Counted from the first letter of the stretch, positions 50,362-59,936 are shown. The stretch is DNA of 64,000 bases from G963665925 sp963678925 (GCA_963678925.1 OY787533.1:3844001-3908000), one strand, 5' to 3'. Translations and numbers: made by a program. Notes: generated by a model from the letters alone, not told the origin.

Positions 50362-51975
50362 TTGAACATTTTTAGCAAGTTTAAGGAAGGCCCGAAGGTC
50401 GATAAGGCGGTTTATATCCCTTCGGTATTGATTACACTCTTTTTGGCGTTTTACTTTGTGTTTAACCCGGAGTCATCACTGGCCAAGCTGAACAGCGTAT
50501 TTGCCTACATGACAAATGAGCTGGGCTGGACTTACATCTGGTTTACTCTGGCGGCCTTCGGCAGTGCACTCTATCTGATCTTCGGAAAGTATGGAAACGT
50601 GAAACTGGGTTCTGAGGACGATACACCTGACTTTTCAAAGTTCTCATGGATTGGCATGATTTTCACTGCTTCTACAGGCTCTTCACTTCTATACTGGGGA
50701 ACAATCGAATGGATTTACTACTATCAGGCACCGCCGTTTGGCGCTGAGGTAGGATCATGGCAGGCCCACGAGTGGGCATCGGCCTATGGTCTCTTTCACT
50801 GGGGCGCAACAGCATGGGCTATGTATGCCGTCGTATCGGTTGCCATTGCATACGTGTATCACGTGAAAAAGCAACCTATACTGAGACTGTCAGAAGCATG
50901 CAGAGGCATACTTGGCGACAAGGTAGATGGCCCTATTGGCAAGCTGATTGATATTTTCTTTGTATTCGGTCTGATTGGTGGCGTTACGACTTCAATGGGT
51001 CTGGGCACACCAATGCTTACAGCAGGTATTTGTAAGCTGACTGGCATTGAGCATACGCAGACGCTTGAACTGATAATCATCACGCTTTGGACACTCAGCA
51101 TTGGTGTCACTGTATTCCTGGGTCTTGAAAAAGGCATCAAACGTCTTTCAGACCTAAACGTATATCTTGCATTCGGTGTTCTGGGCTTTCTGCTTCTTGC
51201 AGGGGGACACACAGTCTTCATTCTTAATCAGACAACATCAGCACTTGGCTTAATGTCACAAGAGCTTATCCGTATGAGCTTCTGGACAGATGCAGTTGGC
51301 AAATCCATGCATCCTCAGTGGTGGACGATATTCTACTGGGCATGGTGGGTTGTATACGCACCGGCAATGGGACTCTATATTGCTAAAATTTCAAAAGGCA
51401 GATCTGTTAAAGAGGTTGTACTGGGTTCAGTGCTTTGGGGATCGCTAGGTTCATGGATATTCTTCTCGATTCTAGGAAACTACTCGATGGGCCTTCAGCT
51501 TGCAAGCCAAAATCCGGAAGTTTATGCAGGTCGCGGACTTGATGTCATTGCAGTCTTCAACAATGTAGGTGTTGAATGGGCCGTTGTTGAAACAATCGCT
51601 GCAGCACCTCTTGGTACACTTCTGCTGGCGGCATTCGTTGTACTGGCATTCATTTCTATGGTAACAGGTCAGACGACAATTGCCTTTACACTTGCTGCAG
51701 TAACAACTAAAGAACTCAAGGCAGAAGAAGAACCGGCACGCTGGAACTCATTCGGCTGGGCACTTATTCTAGGTGCGATTTCCATATCACTTCTGCTGTT
51801 TGATGCGCTTAAACCGCTTCAGACAACATCCATCGTCGCTGCATTCCCGCTGATGGGCGTATTGATCGTCGTTGCAGCTTCCTTCTTCAAGTTTATGAAG
51901 GCAGACAAAAAGTCTCTGATTTATGTGGAGACAGAAGAGCAGGAAATCAGTATTCCACTGAAAAAGATTCAATAG
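50362..51975 (+). CDS. BCCT transporter, CaiT-like (betaine/carnitine/choline family)
   Basis: The 537-aa membrane protein has about 12 helices. The substrate region reads TGSSLLYWGTIEWIYYYQAPP, and the fourth-helix WW motif appears in YWAWWVVYAPAMGLYIAKIS. The GMGIG sodium-binding motif of BetP-type members is replaced by TASTGSS, as in CaiT-like antiporters. This suggests exchange of carnitine-like compounds rather than Na+ symport. It starts with TTG after AGGGGGAA. Codon use is biased. The C-terminal tail is short, without the long osmosensing helix. Confidence 0.88.
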   Translation: MNIFSKFKEGPKVDKAVYIPSVLITLFLAFYFVFNPESSLAKLNSVFAYMTNELGWTYIWFTLAAFGSALYLIFGKYGNVKLGSEDDTPDFSKFSWIGMIFTASTGSSLLYWGTIEWIYYYQAPPFGAEVGSWQAHEWASAYGLFHWGATAWAMYAVVSVAIAYVYHVKKQPILRLSEACRGILGDKVDGPIGKLIDIFFVFGLIGGVTTSMGLGTPMLTAGICKLTGIEHTQTLELIIITLWTLSIGVTVFLGLEKGIKRLSDLNVYLAFGVLGFLLLAGGHTVFILNQTTSALGLMSQELIRMSFWTDAVGKSMHPQWWTIFYWAWWVVYAPAMGLYIAKISKGRSVKEVVLGSVLWGSLGSWIFFSILGNYSMGLQLASQNPEVYAGRGLDVIAVFNNVGVEWAVVETIAAAPLGTLLLAAFVVLAFISMVTGQTTIAFTLAAVTTKELKAEEEPARWNSFGWALILGAISISLLLFDALKPLQTTSIVAAFPLMGVLIVVAASFFKFMKADKKSLIYVETEEQEISIPLKKIQ

Positions 51976-52103
51976 TTATCCAACATACAAGAGAAGGTGA
52001 TGTGGTCATTAAAACATCATCTTCCCTTGTATCTTACTTGCGTACGGCCTTTGTTAGTCACTTTATCAAAAGAGGTGGAGTAAAAGGAGGTGCAGCAAAA
52101 TAA

Positions 52104-53624
52104 ATGAAAAACAATAAGGACAAGGGTGTGTTTTCATATGCCCTCCTGTTTTTAAGCGGCGTATTGTTTTGGGGGATATGCTTTCCGCAGAGCTTTGGTG
52201 AAGCTGCTGCATATGCATTTGACCTGTTTGTAGCCCGTGTAGGGTGGTTTTATCTTTTGGCTGTCTCAGCATTTCTTCTTTTCTGCCTATGGCTTTTTGT
52301 GAGCCCCTACCGGAATATCAGACTTGGCTCAGATGATGCCAGGCCGGAGTTTTCAAACCTGTCTTGGTTTGCCATGCTGTTTAGCGCAGGTATGGCAATA
52401 GGTCTTATTTTCTGGGGAGTGGCAGAACCCATGTCACATCAGTTGAATCCGCCAAGCGGGGCACTTCCACTCAGTCAGGCTGCAAGAACAGAGGCGCTGA
52501 GAATTTCCTTTTTTCACTGGGGTCTGCATGCATGGGCAAACTATGCACTTTTCGCCCTTGCCATGGCATATTTTCAGCTGAGAAAAGGCTATCCGGGGCT
52601 TGTCAGCAGTATTTTTGTTCCTATTTTAGGAGAGAAATGCGTAGCTGGTCCGGTCGGCAAAATGATTGATGTCCTTGCAATATTTGCAACGGTTGCAGGT
52701 ATATCGACTGATCTGGGGCTGGGTACACTGCAAATCAATTCAGGGCTCAACCGCTTGTATCAGGTACCTGTCAAACTCGAAGTGCAGGTCCTAATCATCG
52801 TGCTGATTACTGTCGGCTACATGATATCCGCGGTACGTGGTCTTGAAAAAGGGATTAAGACACTGTCGGATTTCAATATGATTCTTGTGGCACTGCTTAT
52901 GCTAGGCGTCTTTATGGTAGGTCCCAAGCTTGATATGGCAATGGGATTTTTAAAGGGTACAGTTGCCTATGCGGGACATATCTTCTATGATGCGTTCCCG
53001 CTGGATAAAATACGTGGCAATTCACAATGGCTTGGTTCATGGACTGTATTTTACTGGGCTTGGTGGATAGCATGGACACCCTTTGTCGGTACTTTCATAG
53101 CCCGAATATCTTGGGGGCGCAAAATCGGTGAGTTTATCGCTGGGGTACTGATTATTCCGACACTGGGGTCGATGATCTGGTTTGCTGAATTTGGAGCCCT
53201 TATCAAGGGCATGACGGAGACAGCTATGGCAGCATCTCTCGAATCCATACCCAATGCATATTTTGATGTGCTGTCCAGATACGACTATGCAGGTCCTTTA
53301 TCCCTCCTTACTATTGTTCTTTTAGTGACCTTCTTTATCACATCGGCGGACTCGTCCACTTTTGTGCTTGGCATACTCAGCACAGGTGGAAATCCCAATC
53401 CTAAAACAGGCACGAAGGTCGTATGGGGCGTGGTTCAGTCATTGATGGCACTGGCGCTTCTAATGGCTGGCGGGCTTAAGGTGCTTCAGACTGCAAGTAT
53501 TGTCGCAGCATTTCCATTTTCCATTGTCATGCTGCTTTCCATGGTTTCTATTGTGAAGAGTTTGCGTGAGGAAAGGGTGGCACTCAAAGGGCATGGACAA
53601 GGTCTTAAGAAGAAGAGCGCATAA
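52104..53624 (+). CDS. BCCT transporter, BetP/OpuD-like
   Basis: The 506-aa membrane protein has the motif SAGMAIGLIFWGVAEPMSH, close to GMGIG of Na+-coupled betaine transporters, and YWAWWIAWTPFVGTFIARIS. It differs clearly from the BCCT gene 128 bp upstream, so the two are not a recent duplication. It should import glycine betaine or a related solute. The AGGAGG is about 12 bases from the ATG, a rather long spacing. A 56-aa membrane protein follows. Confidence 0.9.
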   Translation: MKNNKDKGVFSYALLFLSGVLFWGICFPQSFGEAAAYAFDLFVARVGWFYLLAVSAFLLFCLWLFVSPYRNIRLGSDDARPEFSNLSWFAMLFSAGMAIGLIFWGVAEPMSHQLNPPSGALPLSQAARTEALRISFFHWGLHAWANYALFALAMAYFQLRKGYPGLVSSIFVPILGEKCVAGPVGKMIDVLAIFATVAGISTDLGLGTLQINSGLNRLYQVPVKLEVQVLIIVLITVGYMISAVRGLEKGIKTLSDFNMILVALLMLGVFMVGPKLDMAMGFLKGTVAYAGHIFYDAFPLDKIRGNSQWLGSWTVFYWAWWIAWTPFVGTFIARISWGRKIGEFIAGVLIIPTLGSMIWFAEFGALIKGMTETAMAASLESIPNAYFDVLSRYDYAGPLSLLTIVLLVTFFITSADSSTFVLGILSTGGNPNPKTGTKVVWGVVQSLMALALLMAGGLKVLQTASIVAAFPFSIVMLLSMVSIVKSLREERVALKGHGQGLKKKSA

Positions 53625-53645
53625 GTGCTGACGAGGTGATTGAAT

Positions 53646-53816
53646 ATGAACTACGGACTCAATATGAAGTTCAAATTATTGCTGGCCTTTATGGTGGCAT
53701 CCCTGATTGCAGGTGTCAGCGCTGGCATGTGGAAAATTGGCGTAGGTATGTTTCTTCTATGCGTTAGTTTTCTATTTTATGACTTACACAAACGACAGAA
53801 AAATCTGAATAAATAA
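53646..53816 (+). CDS. 56-aa membrane protein next to BCCT gene
   Basis: An ATG with GAGGTGATTG upstream opens a 56-codon frame, 21 bp after the second BCCT stop. The protein has two hydrophobic stretches (LLLAFMVASLIAGV and VGMFLLCVSFLFY) with basic residues at the start and end (KRQKNLNK). It resembles nothing I know. The ribosome site, close spacing and membrane profile suggest a real gene and maybe a partner of the transporter. Confidence 0.65.
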   Translation: MNYGLNMKFKLLLAFMVASLIAGVSAGMWKIGVGMFLLCVSFLFYDLHKRQKNLNK

Positions 53817-53834
53817 AGCAACACTCCATTAGAG

Positions 53835-53881
53835 AACTCCAGGAATTCGGTACTGTCCCACTGATATTCTGGAGTTTTTCC
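53835..53881 (+). terminator. Rho-independent terminator
   Basis: AACTCCAGGAAT pairs with ATTCTGGAGTT (one bulge), followed by TTTTTC. Confidence 0.7.
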
Positions 53882-53993
53882 ATTTGTATGTGTCGGTAAT
53901 TGCTTAAGTGCTGAATTTACTTGTAAGAATAAAGGCATAATGTAGTAAAATAGACTGGTAAGGTTAAAATTCACTGGGTCATTAGGAGACTGC

Positions 53994-56297
53994 ATGGATC
54001 GCTCAATAGACAAGAGACTTATGAAGAAACTGAATAAATGGAACATACATACTCAGGAAGACCTGATTGGACTCTTGGTCGGTGCCATATCGTCAAAATG
54101 GCAATCGGATGCTTGGCTTATTCTAAAGTGGCTTGAGGAAAAGTTTCCGGCACACTCGGTCGAATACGTAGAGCCGGAACCGGAGCTCCTTGAAGCCATA
54201 TCGGAGTATGATCTGGCGTGGTTTGTATCTGAAGCGGACAGTTTCTTAGCGTCAGGCCATCGTACGGTCACTGGTAGCTACTATACGCCTTATGAATGGG
54301 TCAATATGATGGTCAAGCTCTCTCTTGCGGATTACATTGGGACCTGCCTTGATGTGCCATCAGAAACAGCCCTGGCATATATTACCCACTTGGTAAAAGT
54401 AATTGAATCTATACCGGGTGAAGACTCAGCTCCAGAACATTTGACTACACCGCAACATATTGAACTAAATACAAGGACCCTGCACATACTGAGGAGATCT
54501 CTTGAAGAAGTGCGTGTCATAGACATAGCCTGCGGGGCAGGAGCCTTCCTTCTTGAAATGATCGAAATGCTGGTTCGTCTAAGAAGCGCCGTAGACTTGT
54601 GCTTGGGAGATTCATCCGAAGATCGGAATTATACTGCAGAAATTTGTACAGAAAACGTCTATGGTGTCGACAAACAGCTCCATCCGCTTATGGTCTATGC
54701 GCTTTGTCTTCTATGGCGTTACGGTTTACATACATATGAAGCGTTTGATCTGGCTATTTGCAGAGCGGACAGTCTCACCACTTCGATTTATGAGTCAAAG
54801 GGCATACAGGCTGTAACAGAGCGCGGTGGTTTTGATATTGTCATTGGCAACCCGCCATACTTGGGCGAAAAGGGGAATATTGATATTTTCAAGGCCCTTC
54901 GGAAAACGGAATTTGGGAAAGCCCATTATGAAGGAAAAATGGACTTGAGCTATTTCTTTACACTTAGAGGGCTGGACTTGTTAAAGAAAGACGGATGTCT
55001 TACCTATTTGACAACAAACTACTTCATAACTGCAGATGGCGCTGTCAAATACAGAAAAAAGCTCCATGAAAGCTCACGTTTCAAATACATATTGAACTTC
55101 AATACCTATCCGGTGTTCAAAGACGCGCTGGGACAGCATAACATGATCTATATGCTTAAGAAAAAGGAGAAGGGAACCAGGGTGCACGAAAAACTCAGAG
55201 TAGACTATGTTCTGAGTCGTGCCCATGATGACCGGATTGAACTGGTCGCTTCAGACCTTCTTGCAGGACGGATCGAACAGACATATGTGAATGCGTATGA
55301 ATGCGACTGCGAGGAAATTTATAATCCGGACGGTACAATCAGTGTTCTTTCGGATTACAGCCATCGTCACGCGCTGCAGGCATATGCGGCCTTTTGTGAC
55401 AGCAGACTGCGCGATATTTTCGACATAAAGCAGGGCATTGTTTCAGGGGCAGACAAAGTGAGCCGGTCCATGCTGAACAGTAAAATTTCCAGGAAGACAA
55501 TATTGAAAAACAGACTGGAAAAGGACATGCCCATATTTGTGTTTGGAAATGACGCACATGCATATGAACATATAGAGAAGGGGTTCCTCAAACCCTTTTA
55601 TAAAAACTCAGATATTGATAAATACATCATAAAACCGAGAACCAAACGTTTGATTGTATATATAGATGACTATATCGACGAATTCGAAAAGACCTATCCT
55701 AAAACATACGGACACTTGAACCGGTTTAAGGAAGTGCTTGACCAGAGGCGCGAAGTTGTGTCCGGCACAAGACCCTGGTATGGTCTTCAGTGGCCTAGAA
55801 AGCCTGACGTGTTTGTCGGTGACAAAATTGTCGTACCGCAGCGGAGCAAGTCGAATCGATTTGCCTATACGGACATTCCATTCTACTGCAGTGCCGATGT
55901 ATACTATTTCAAGGAAAAAGCAATAAAATCCGGACATGTATCCCAGGCGCCACTTGACAGGACAGGATGGCTCTATTACCTGGGAATATTGAACTCCGCA
56001 ATCCTTTACCTTGAGCTTTACCACAATGGGAAGCGCAAGGGTGAGCTCCTTGAGCTCTACGCAAGACCCCTTCTTGAAACACCGGTACCCGCATACAAGG
56101 GCTTGCCTTGGCAGAAGGCGGTTTCTCAAAAGGTCAGTCAGATAATGACCTTAATGAATGAAAGGGAAGATAGCGTGTCTGTAAAAATACGAGAGCTTGA
56201 AGACGCTATCGGGAAACTGATTTTTGAACAGATGGGGATGGATGCGAAAACAATTGAAATCATAACGGCATTCCACAAGCGGCATAACACGAAGTAA
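53994..56297 (+). CDS. Eco57I/TaqI-like N6-adenine DNA methyltransferase
   Basis: The 767-aa protein should methylate adenine in DNA. Motif X is SYYTPYEWVN (about 95-104), motif I is VIDIACGAGAF (about 175-185) and the catalytic motif IV is NPPY (286-289). A TaqI_C-like target recognition region covers about 470-730 (DIFDIKQGIVSGADK). The first 90 residues are helical and show no PD-(D/E)xK nuclease motif. No restriction enzyme gene is adjacent. It may be an orphan methyltransferase or part of a split type IIG relic. ATG 53994 has GGAG upstream. Confidence 0.85.
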   Translation: MDRSIDKRLMKKLNKWNIHTQEDLIGLLVGAISSKWQSDAWLILKWLEEKFPAHSVEYVEPEPELLEAISEYDLAWFVSEADSFLASGHRTVTGSYYTPYEWVNMMVKLSLADYIGTCLDVPSETALAYITHLVKVIESIPGEDSAPEHLTTPQHIELNTRTLHILRRSLEEVRVIDIACGAGAFLLEMIEMLVRLRSAVDLCLGDSSEDRNYTAEICTENVYGVDKQLHPLMVYALCLLWRYGLHTYEAFDLAICRADSLTTSIYESKGIQAVTERGGFDIVIGNPPYLGEKGNIDIFKALRKTEFGKAHYEGKMDLSYFFTLRGLDLLKKDGCLTYLTTNYFITADGAVKYRKKLHESSRFKYILNFNTYPVFKDALGQHNMIYMLKKKEKGTRVHEKLRVDYVLSRAHDDRIELVASDLLAGRIEQTYVNAYECDCEEIYNPDGTISVLSDYSHRHALQAYAAFCDSRLRDIFDIKQGIVSGADKVSRSMLNSKISRKTILKNRLEKDMPIFVFGNDAHAYEHIEKGFLKPFYKNSDIDKYIIKPRTKRLIVYIDDYIDEFEKTYPKTYGHLNRFKEVLDQRREVVSGTRPWYGLQWPRKPDVFVGDKIVVPQRSKSNRFAYTDIPFYCSADVYYFKEKAIKSGHVSQAPLDRTGWLYYLGILNSAILYLELYHNGKRKGELLELYARPLLETPVPAYKGLPWQKAVSQKVSQIMTLMNEREDSVSVKIRELEDAIGKLIFEQMGMDAKTIEIITAFHKRHNTK

Positions 56298-56311
56298 GGG
56301 AGCTGATACCA

Positions 56312-57679
56312 GTGGTAAACAAAAAATGGATGGGTGCGGCAGCAGGTGCACTTGCTGTGCTGCTTTTTGCATCATTTACAGTTTTAGACACAAAAATTGT
56401 TGAAATTGATTCGCTCAGTAATGATGAAGTCATTGTAGAAAGCATTCAGTCGACAAAGGGTGAAGTTCTGATTGACAGTTTTGTAGAAGCACCTGAAGCG
56501 GTCCGTTATATGGATGAAACGCGTATAGAAGTTACAGGCAGACATAAGACATATGGTGAAGGGGTTTATGAAATTGACCTTAATAAAATGCAGGTAACGC
56601 GGTCAAAGACAGCAAGTGTGGCGGAACCGCAAACCTATACAGCCATTTTGCGATCAGAGTATGGTTTGATACTTGTCAGAAAAGATGGAAGTCCAGGGCT
56701 TTATCAGCAGATTCCTGATGGAAGCTTAAAGAAGATAAGCGGGAACTTTATAGCTGGAGACAACCCAGATGTCAAACTGGCCGATAGTGGGGACAAACTG
56801 ATTTATATGGTGCGGGAGTCTGCACAGGTTGCCACTTACAATTTGACAACTTATAAAAAGAAGGTCATCTCTGGAACGGTGCCTGAGTATGTCTTGGAAG
56901 ACTTTCAAAAGAGTGTGACCCTGTCGCCTGACGGCGGATATTTTGCAATATACAATGCAAGGGGGGCCTACCAGGACCACACTATAAATGTATACGGCGC
57001 AGATTCGGGCAGACAATATGTTGATGAGGTTATGGGAACCTGCCCCAAGTGGTCACCCGATGGAAAGCGCCTTGGCTTTATCTATTCGGGCCAGTTGCCT
57101 GATGGCAATGTTCTTGCAGGAACAAGGGTTGGCTACATACTCTTCCCGGAGAAGGATGTCGTTTATTTCGATTTAGTCGCAGAGTCGCAGCAAATTGCAC
57201 CTGAAATCTACTGGAGTCATGATGCTGGAAAGATGTACTTCTTAAGGACCGAGAGTGACGCGACCGTACTGAGGGCTTTTGATGTGGCCTCGGGGCTCCT
57301 ATACAGTAATGCGCTCGAACTTCCAGATGGACAGATACCCAGTCAAATGGATTTTGTAGATGATATGATTGTTATGTACTGGGCGGGAGAACGTGCAATT
57401 CAGATTTGTGATGTAAATGGAGCTGTTCTGCTTCCTTACGAGTGTATCGATACAATTGCAACCCTGAATGGAACGGATTTGCCTTATGCCATCATGGCGG
57501 ATGAAGTGGGCTATTACAAAGACGGACAAGTTTGCCTTGTAGGTTCAAAAACGCGTGAAATCCTTGGAAATGCTGGGGCTGAAGAATTTGCTTTCAGTGG
57601 GAAGTCGGACTGGGTTCTAACGGGAAGAATGAAAGACCAGGGTTATGAACTCGCTGTTATAGCGAGAAAGAAGCCGTAA
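56312..57679 (+). CDS. Membrane-anchored TolB-like beta-propeller protein
   Basis: The 455-aa protein has an N-terminal anchor (AGALAVLLFASFTVLD) and repeats with TolB/WD40-like signatures such as TLSPDGGYFAIYNA, CPKWSPDGKRLGFIY and IYWSHDAGKMYFL. It should face outward. No catalytic domain is visible. It starts with GTG after AAGGGAG, 14 bp behind the methyltransferase. A functional link with the methyltransferase is not obvious. It might be a surface or scaffold protein. Confidence 0.75.
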   Translation: MVNKKWMGAAAGALAVLLFASFTVLDTKIVEIDSLSNDEVIVESIQSTKGEVLIDSFVEAPEAVRYMDETRIEVTGRHKTYGEGVYEIDLNKMQVTRSKTASVAEPQTYTAILRSEYGLILVRKDGSPGLYQQIPDGSLKKISGNFIAGDNPDVKLADSGDKLIYMVRESAQVATYNLTTYKKKVISGTVPEYVLEDFQKSVTLSPDGGYFAIYNARGAYQDHTINVYGADSGRQYVDEVMGTCPKWSPDGKRLGFIYSGQLPDGNVLAGTRVGYILFPEKDVVYFDLVAESQQIAPEIYWSHDAGKMYFLRTESDATVLRAFDVASGLLYSNALELPDGQIPSQMDFVDDMIVMYWAGERAIQICDVNGAVLLPYECIDTIATLNGTDLPYAIMADEVGYYKDGQVCLVGSKTREILGNAGAEEFAFSGKSDWVLTGRMKDQGYELAVIARKKP

Positions 57680-57714
57680 CGATACAATGTTCGAAAATTG
57701 TATCCCTCCATCCG

Positions 57715-57743
57715 TTTACTCTGGGTACAATGGGTGCTATAAT
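57715..57743 (+). promoter_or_regulatory. Sigma-A promoter for ECF transporter S component
   Basis: TTTACT, 17 bp and TATAAT. Upstream (57681-57704) GATACAAT and ATTGTATC form a hairpin without a T tract. Confidence 0.7.
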
Positions 57744-57779
57744 GATGTTAGAAAGTGACATCAAATGGAGGGGAAAGAT

Positions 57780-58304
57780 ATGGATACTAAAAAACTTGTT
57801 CTAGCGGGTCTTATGGCTGCGCTGGCTACTGTAGGCACAATGGTTATACAAATTCCAACAGGTGGAGGATACATTCACTTGGGTGACAGCATCGTTTATC
57901 TGTGCGGCATACTTTTAGGCCCGGTTTTGGGTGGTGCTGCAGCGGCAATCGGTTCAATGCTGGCAGATATTTTCAGTGGATATGCGGCATATGCAATTCC
58001 AACATTTCTGATCAAAGGCATCGACGCAATGGTTGTGGGATTCATTTACATGCATGTTATGAAGCACAGCCAAGGTCTTGTTAAGTCTGCGGTAAGATAT
58101 ACAATCGCATTCGTTCCTGGCGGACTGATCATGATGGTTGGATACGCAGTAACAGAGTACTTCTTCTATGGCGCAGGTGGTGTAATCGGTACATTTGGAC
58201 CAAACTTTGTTCAGGCATTTGTTGGTGGTGCGCTTGCGTTTCCACTGCTTGTAGCACTTCAAAAGGCAAATGTGGAGCGACTCATCTCTGGCCACAATCA
58301 CTAA
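57780..58304 (+). CDS. Energy-coupling factor transporter S component (vitamin uptake)
   Basis: The 174-aa membrane protein has five to six helices and the S-component pattern: an N-terminal LVLAGLMAALATVGT, then GYIHLGDSIVYLCG and GPVLGGAAAAIGSMLAD. It should bind a vitamin or related molecule and use a shared ECF ATPase module encoded elsewhere. No riboswitch precedes it, so the substrate is open. ATG 57780 has GGAGGGG upstream; an ATG at 57765 overlaps that site. Confidence 0.88.
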   Translation: MDTKKLVLAGLMAALATVGTMVIQIPTGGGYIHLGDSIVYLCGILLGPVLGGAAAAIGSMLADIFSGYAAYAIPTFLIKGIDAMVVGFIYMHVMKHSQGLVKSAVRYTIAFVPGGLIMMVGYAVTEYFFYGAGGVIGTFGPNFVQAFVGGALAFPLLVALQKANVERLISGHNH

Positions 58305-58347
58305 TAGCAGTTTATATCGAACAAGAATGATTAAATTATTAAATCAA

Positions 58348-58387
58348 AAGCCGAGAATCACGAAAGTGAATTCTCGGCTTTTTTATA
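58348..58387. terminator. Bidirectional terminator
   Basis: AAGCCGAGAAT and ATTCTCGGCTT with an inner CAC/GTG and GAAA loop, flanked by A-rich and T-rich tracts, separate convergent genes. Confidence 0.88.
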
Positions 58388-58398
58388 GTGTTTACATC

Positions 58399-59241
58399 TT
58401 ATTTCATTTCAATGCCGTCATCCGTAATGGCAATTTTACCATTCTTAAGAAGCTGGCCTATCGCGCGCTTGAAGGCACGTTTGCTCATGCTGCAGTTCTC
58501 TTTGATAACTTCAGGATCAGTCTTGTCATTGTATGGCAGTCTGCCTGCGTTGTCGCTAAGCAGTTCCCAGATGACATCCACATCGTTTGACATACGCTTT
58601 TTGACAGACTCAAGCTGACTCAGGTCAACTCTGCCGTCTGGACGGATTCGGGAAACACGCGCTTCCGTTAAATCGCCCATTTTTATGTTCTTCTGCACAA
58701 GCACATCGTGTTGGATAAGGCCTTCGTATCTATTGTTTACAATAACAAAGGCTCCGAGCTCTTCGCTGACATCGTATACGAAGCAATCTACAATTTCATT
58801 TTGTTCTAGCTTTGGTTCTCTGTCGAAGTGCTTTGAAAACTTCATAGTCGCACAAAGACGTTCTGACTTGTCAATGTAGAGCGCTACAGTGTATTTTCTG
58901 CCCTTGCGAACGCGGGTGGTCTGCTCTGCATAAGGTAGAAGCAGGTCTTTTTTTAGTCCCCAGTTCAGGAAGGCGCCAATGTTGTTGATCTCTGAAACTT
59001 CCAGCTTCTTGATTTCGCGCAGTGTGATTTCCGGTTTTATAAGGGTTGCTGTAAGTCTGTCCTCAGAATCTTTGTAAATGAAAACATTGTACTGTGAACC
59101 TTCAACAGCACCTTCTGGCACCTCTGATCTTGGAAGCAGCACCTTGTCGCTTTCATCCTTTGCGTCAGTTTCTATCAAATACGCGCCTGATGTTGTGAAA
59201 TGCAATATTTTAAGTTCTTGAAAATAGCCTAATTTAATCAT
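58399..59241 (-). CDS. cvfB: CvfB-family S1-domain RNA-binding protein
   Basis: The 280-aa protein matches CvfB (YitL), with three S1-like domains and a C-terminal winged helix. Seen are KILHFTTSGAYLIE, VSEINNIGAFLNWGLKKDLLLP and SKRAFKRAIGQLLKNGKIAI. In Staphylococcus CvfB affects virulence gene expression; it probably acts on RNA stability or translation. The minus-strand ATG at 59241 follows GAGGAG; a frame reaching 59295 lacks a ribosome site. It is divergent from ybaK. Confidence 0.9.
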   Translation of the reverse strand: MIKLGYFQELKILHFTTSGAYLIETDAKDESDKVLLPRSEVPEGAVEGSQYNVFIYKDSEDRLTATLIKPEITLREIKKLEVSEINNIGAFLNWGLKKDLLLPYAEQTTRVRKGRKYTVALYIDKSERLCATMKFSKHFDREPKLEQNEIVDCFVYDVSEELGAFVIVNNRYEGLIQHDVLVQKNIKMGDLTEARVSRIRPDGRVDLSQLESVKKRMSNDVDVIWELLSDNAGRLPYNDKTDPEVIKENCSMSKRAFKRAIGQLLKNGKIAITDDGIEMK

Positions 59242-59388
59242 AATACTCCTCGGTTTCAATTCTTGAATTGAATCTGCAAACGAATTAGCAGTCATTAAAG
59301 CATAATATTACATTATGGTTTCTATTACAAGTGCTTCACGAAAGAATTTGCTATAATAGGCGTAGAGAATTTTTGAGAGGTGATGAAA

Positions 59389-59871
59389 ATGGCAAAATCT
59401 AAGAAGACAAATGTAGAAAGAATCCTAGAACAGAATAAGATAAGCTATACTTCGACTGAATATGATGTTTCAGATGGGAAAATAGATGGTGTTTCTGTTG
59501 CAGAGAAGCTGGGAAAATCCGTGGACGTCGTTTACAAGACCCTTGTCACAAAGGGGCAGGGCAGTGACTTATATGTTTTTGTGGTACCTGTTTCCTGCGA
59601 GCTTGACTTGAAAAAAGCTGCACGTGCATGTGGTGAAAAAAAGGTGGAAATGATTGCTGTGAAGGATATTCAAAAGTTCACAGGCTACATACGGGGTGGA
59701 TGCTCTCCGGTTGGCATGAAGAAGAAGTACAGGACATTCATAGATGCCACCATTGAAGATCAGCCGGAAATTATTGTGAGTGCAGGCAAGAAGGGTGTGC
59801 AGGTTTGCCTGTCTCCGGTTGACCTTGCATCTATTACAGATGCTGAGTTTGCTAATTTGGTCCATGACTAG
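59389..59871 (+). CDS. ybaK: Cys-tRNA(Pro)/aminoacyl-tRNA deacylase YbaK-like
   Basis: The 160-aa enzyme hydrolyses Cys-tRNA(Pro) and related mischarged tRNAs. Motifs are VVYKTLVT with the conserved Lys, and GYIRGGCSPVGMKKK carrying the family GG.SP stretch. It belongs to the YbaK/EbsC family. ATG 59389 is eight bases from GAGAGG; GTG 59380 and ATG 59383 are closer to that site. Two tRNA-editing proteins (with alaX) are thus in the window. Confidence 0.92.
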   Translation: MAKSKKTNVERILEQNKISYTSTEYDVSDGKIDGVSVAEKLGKSVDVVYKTLVTKGQGSDLYVFVVPVSCELDLKKAARACGEKKVEMIAVKDIQKFTGYIRGGCSPVGMKKKYRTFIDATIEDQPEIIVSAGKKGVQVCLSPVDLASITDAEFANLVHD

Positions 59872-59883
59872 GAATTATTCTCA

Positions 59884-59912
59884 TTGGCACGGACAGGGTC
59901 CAGTGATACAAT
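59884..59912 (+). promoter_or_regulatory. Sigma-A promoter for YibE/F-like gene
   Basis: TTGGCA, 17 bp and TACAAT, followed by AAGGAGG before the ATG. Confidence 0.7.
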
Positions 59913-59936
59913 GATACATGTGACTAAGGAGGAAGT

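Noticed and set aside
56312..57679. Propeller gene as the missing restriction partner of the methyltransferase
   Set aside because: It has a membrane anchor and TolB-like repeats, and no nuclease motif.
59884..59900. TTGGCACGG as a sigma-54 promoter before the YibE/F-like gene
   Set aside because: There is no TTGC at the -12 position, while a 17-bp spaced TACAAT gives a good sigma-A promoter.
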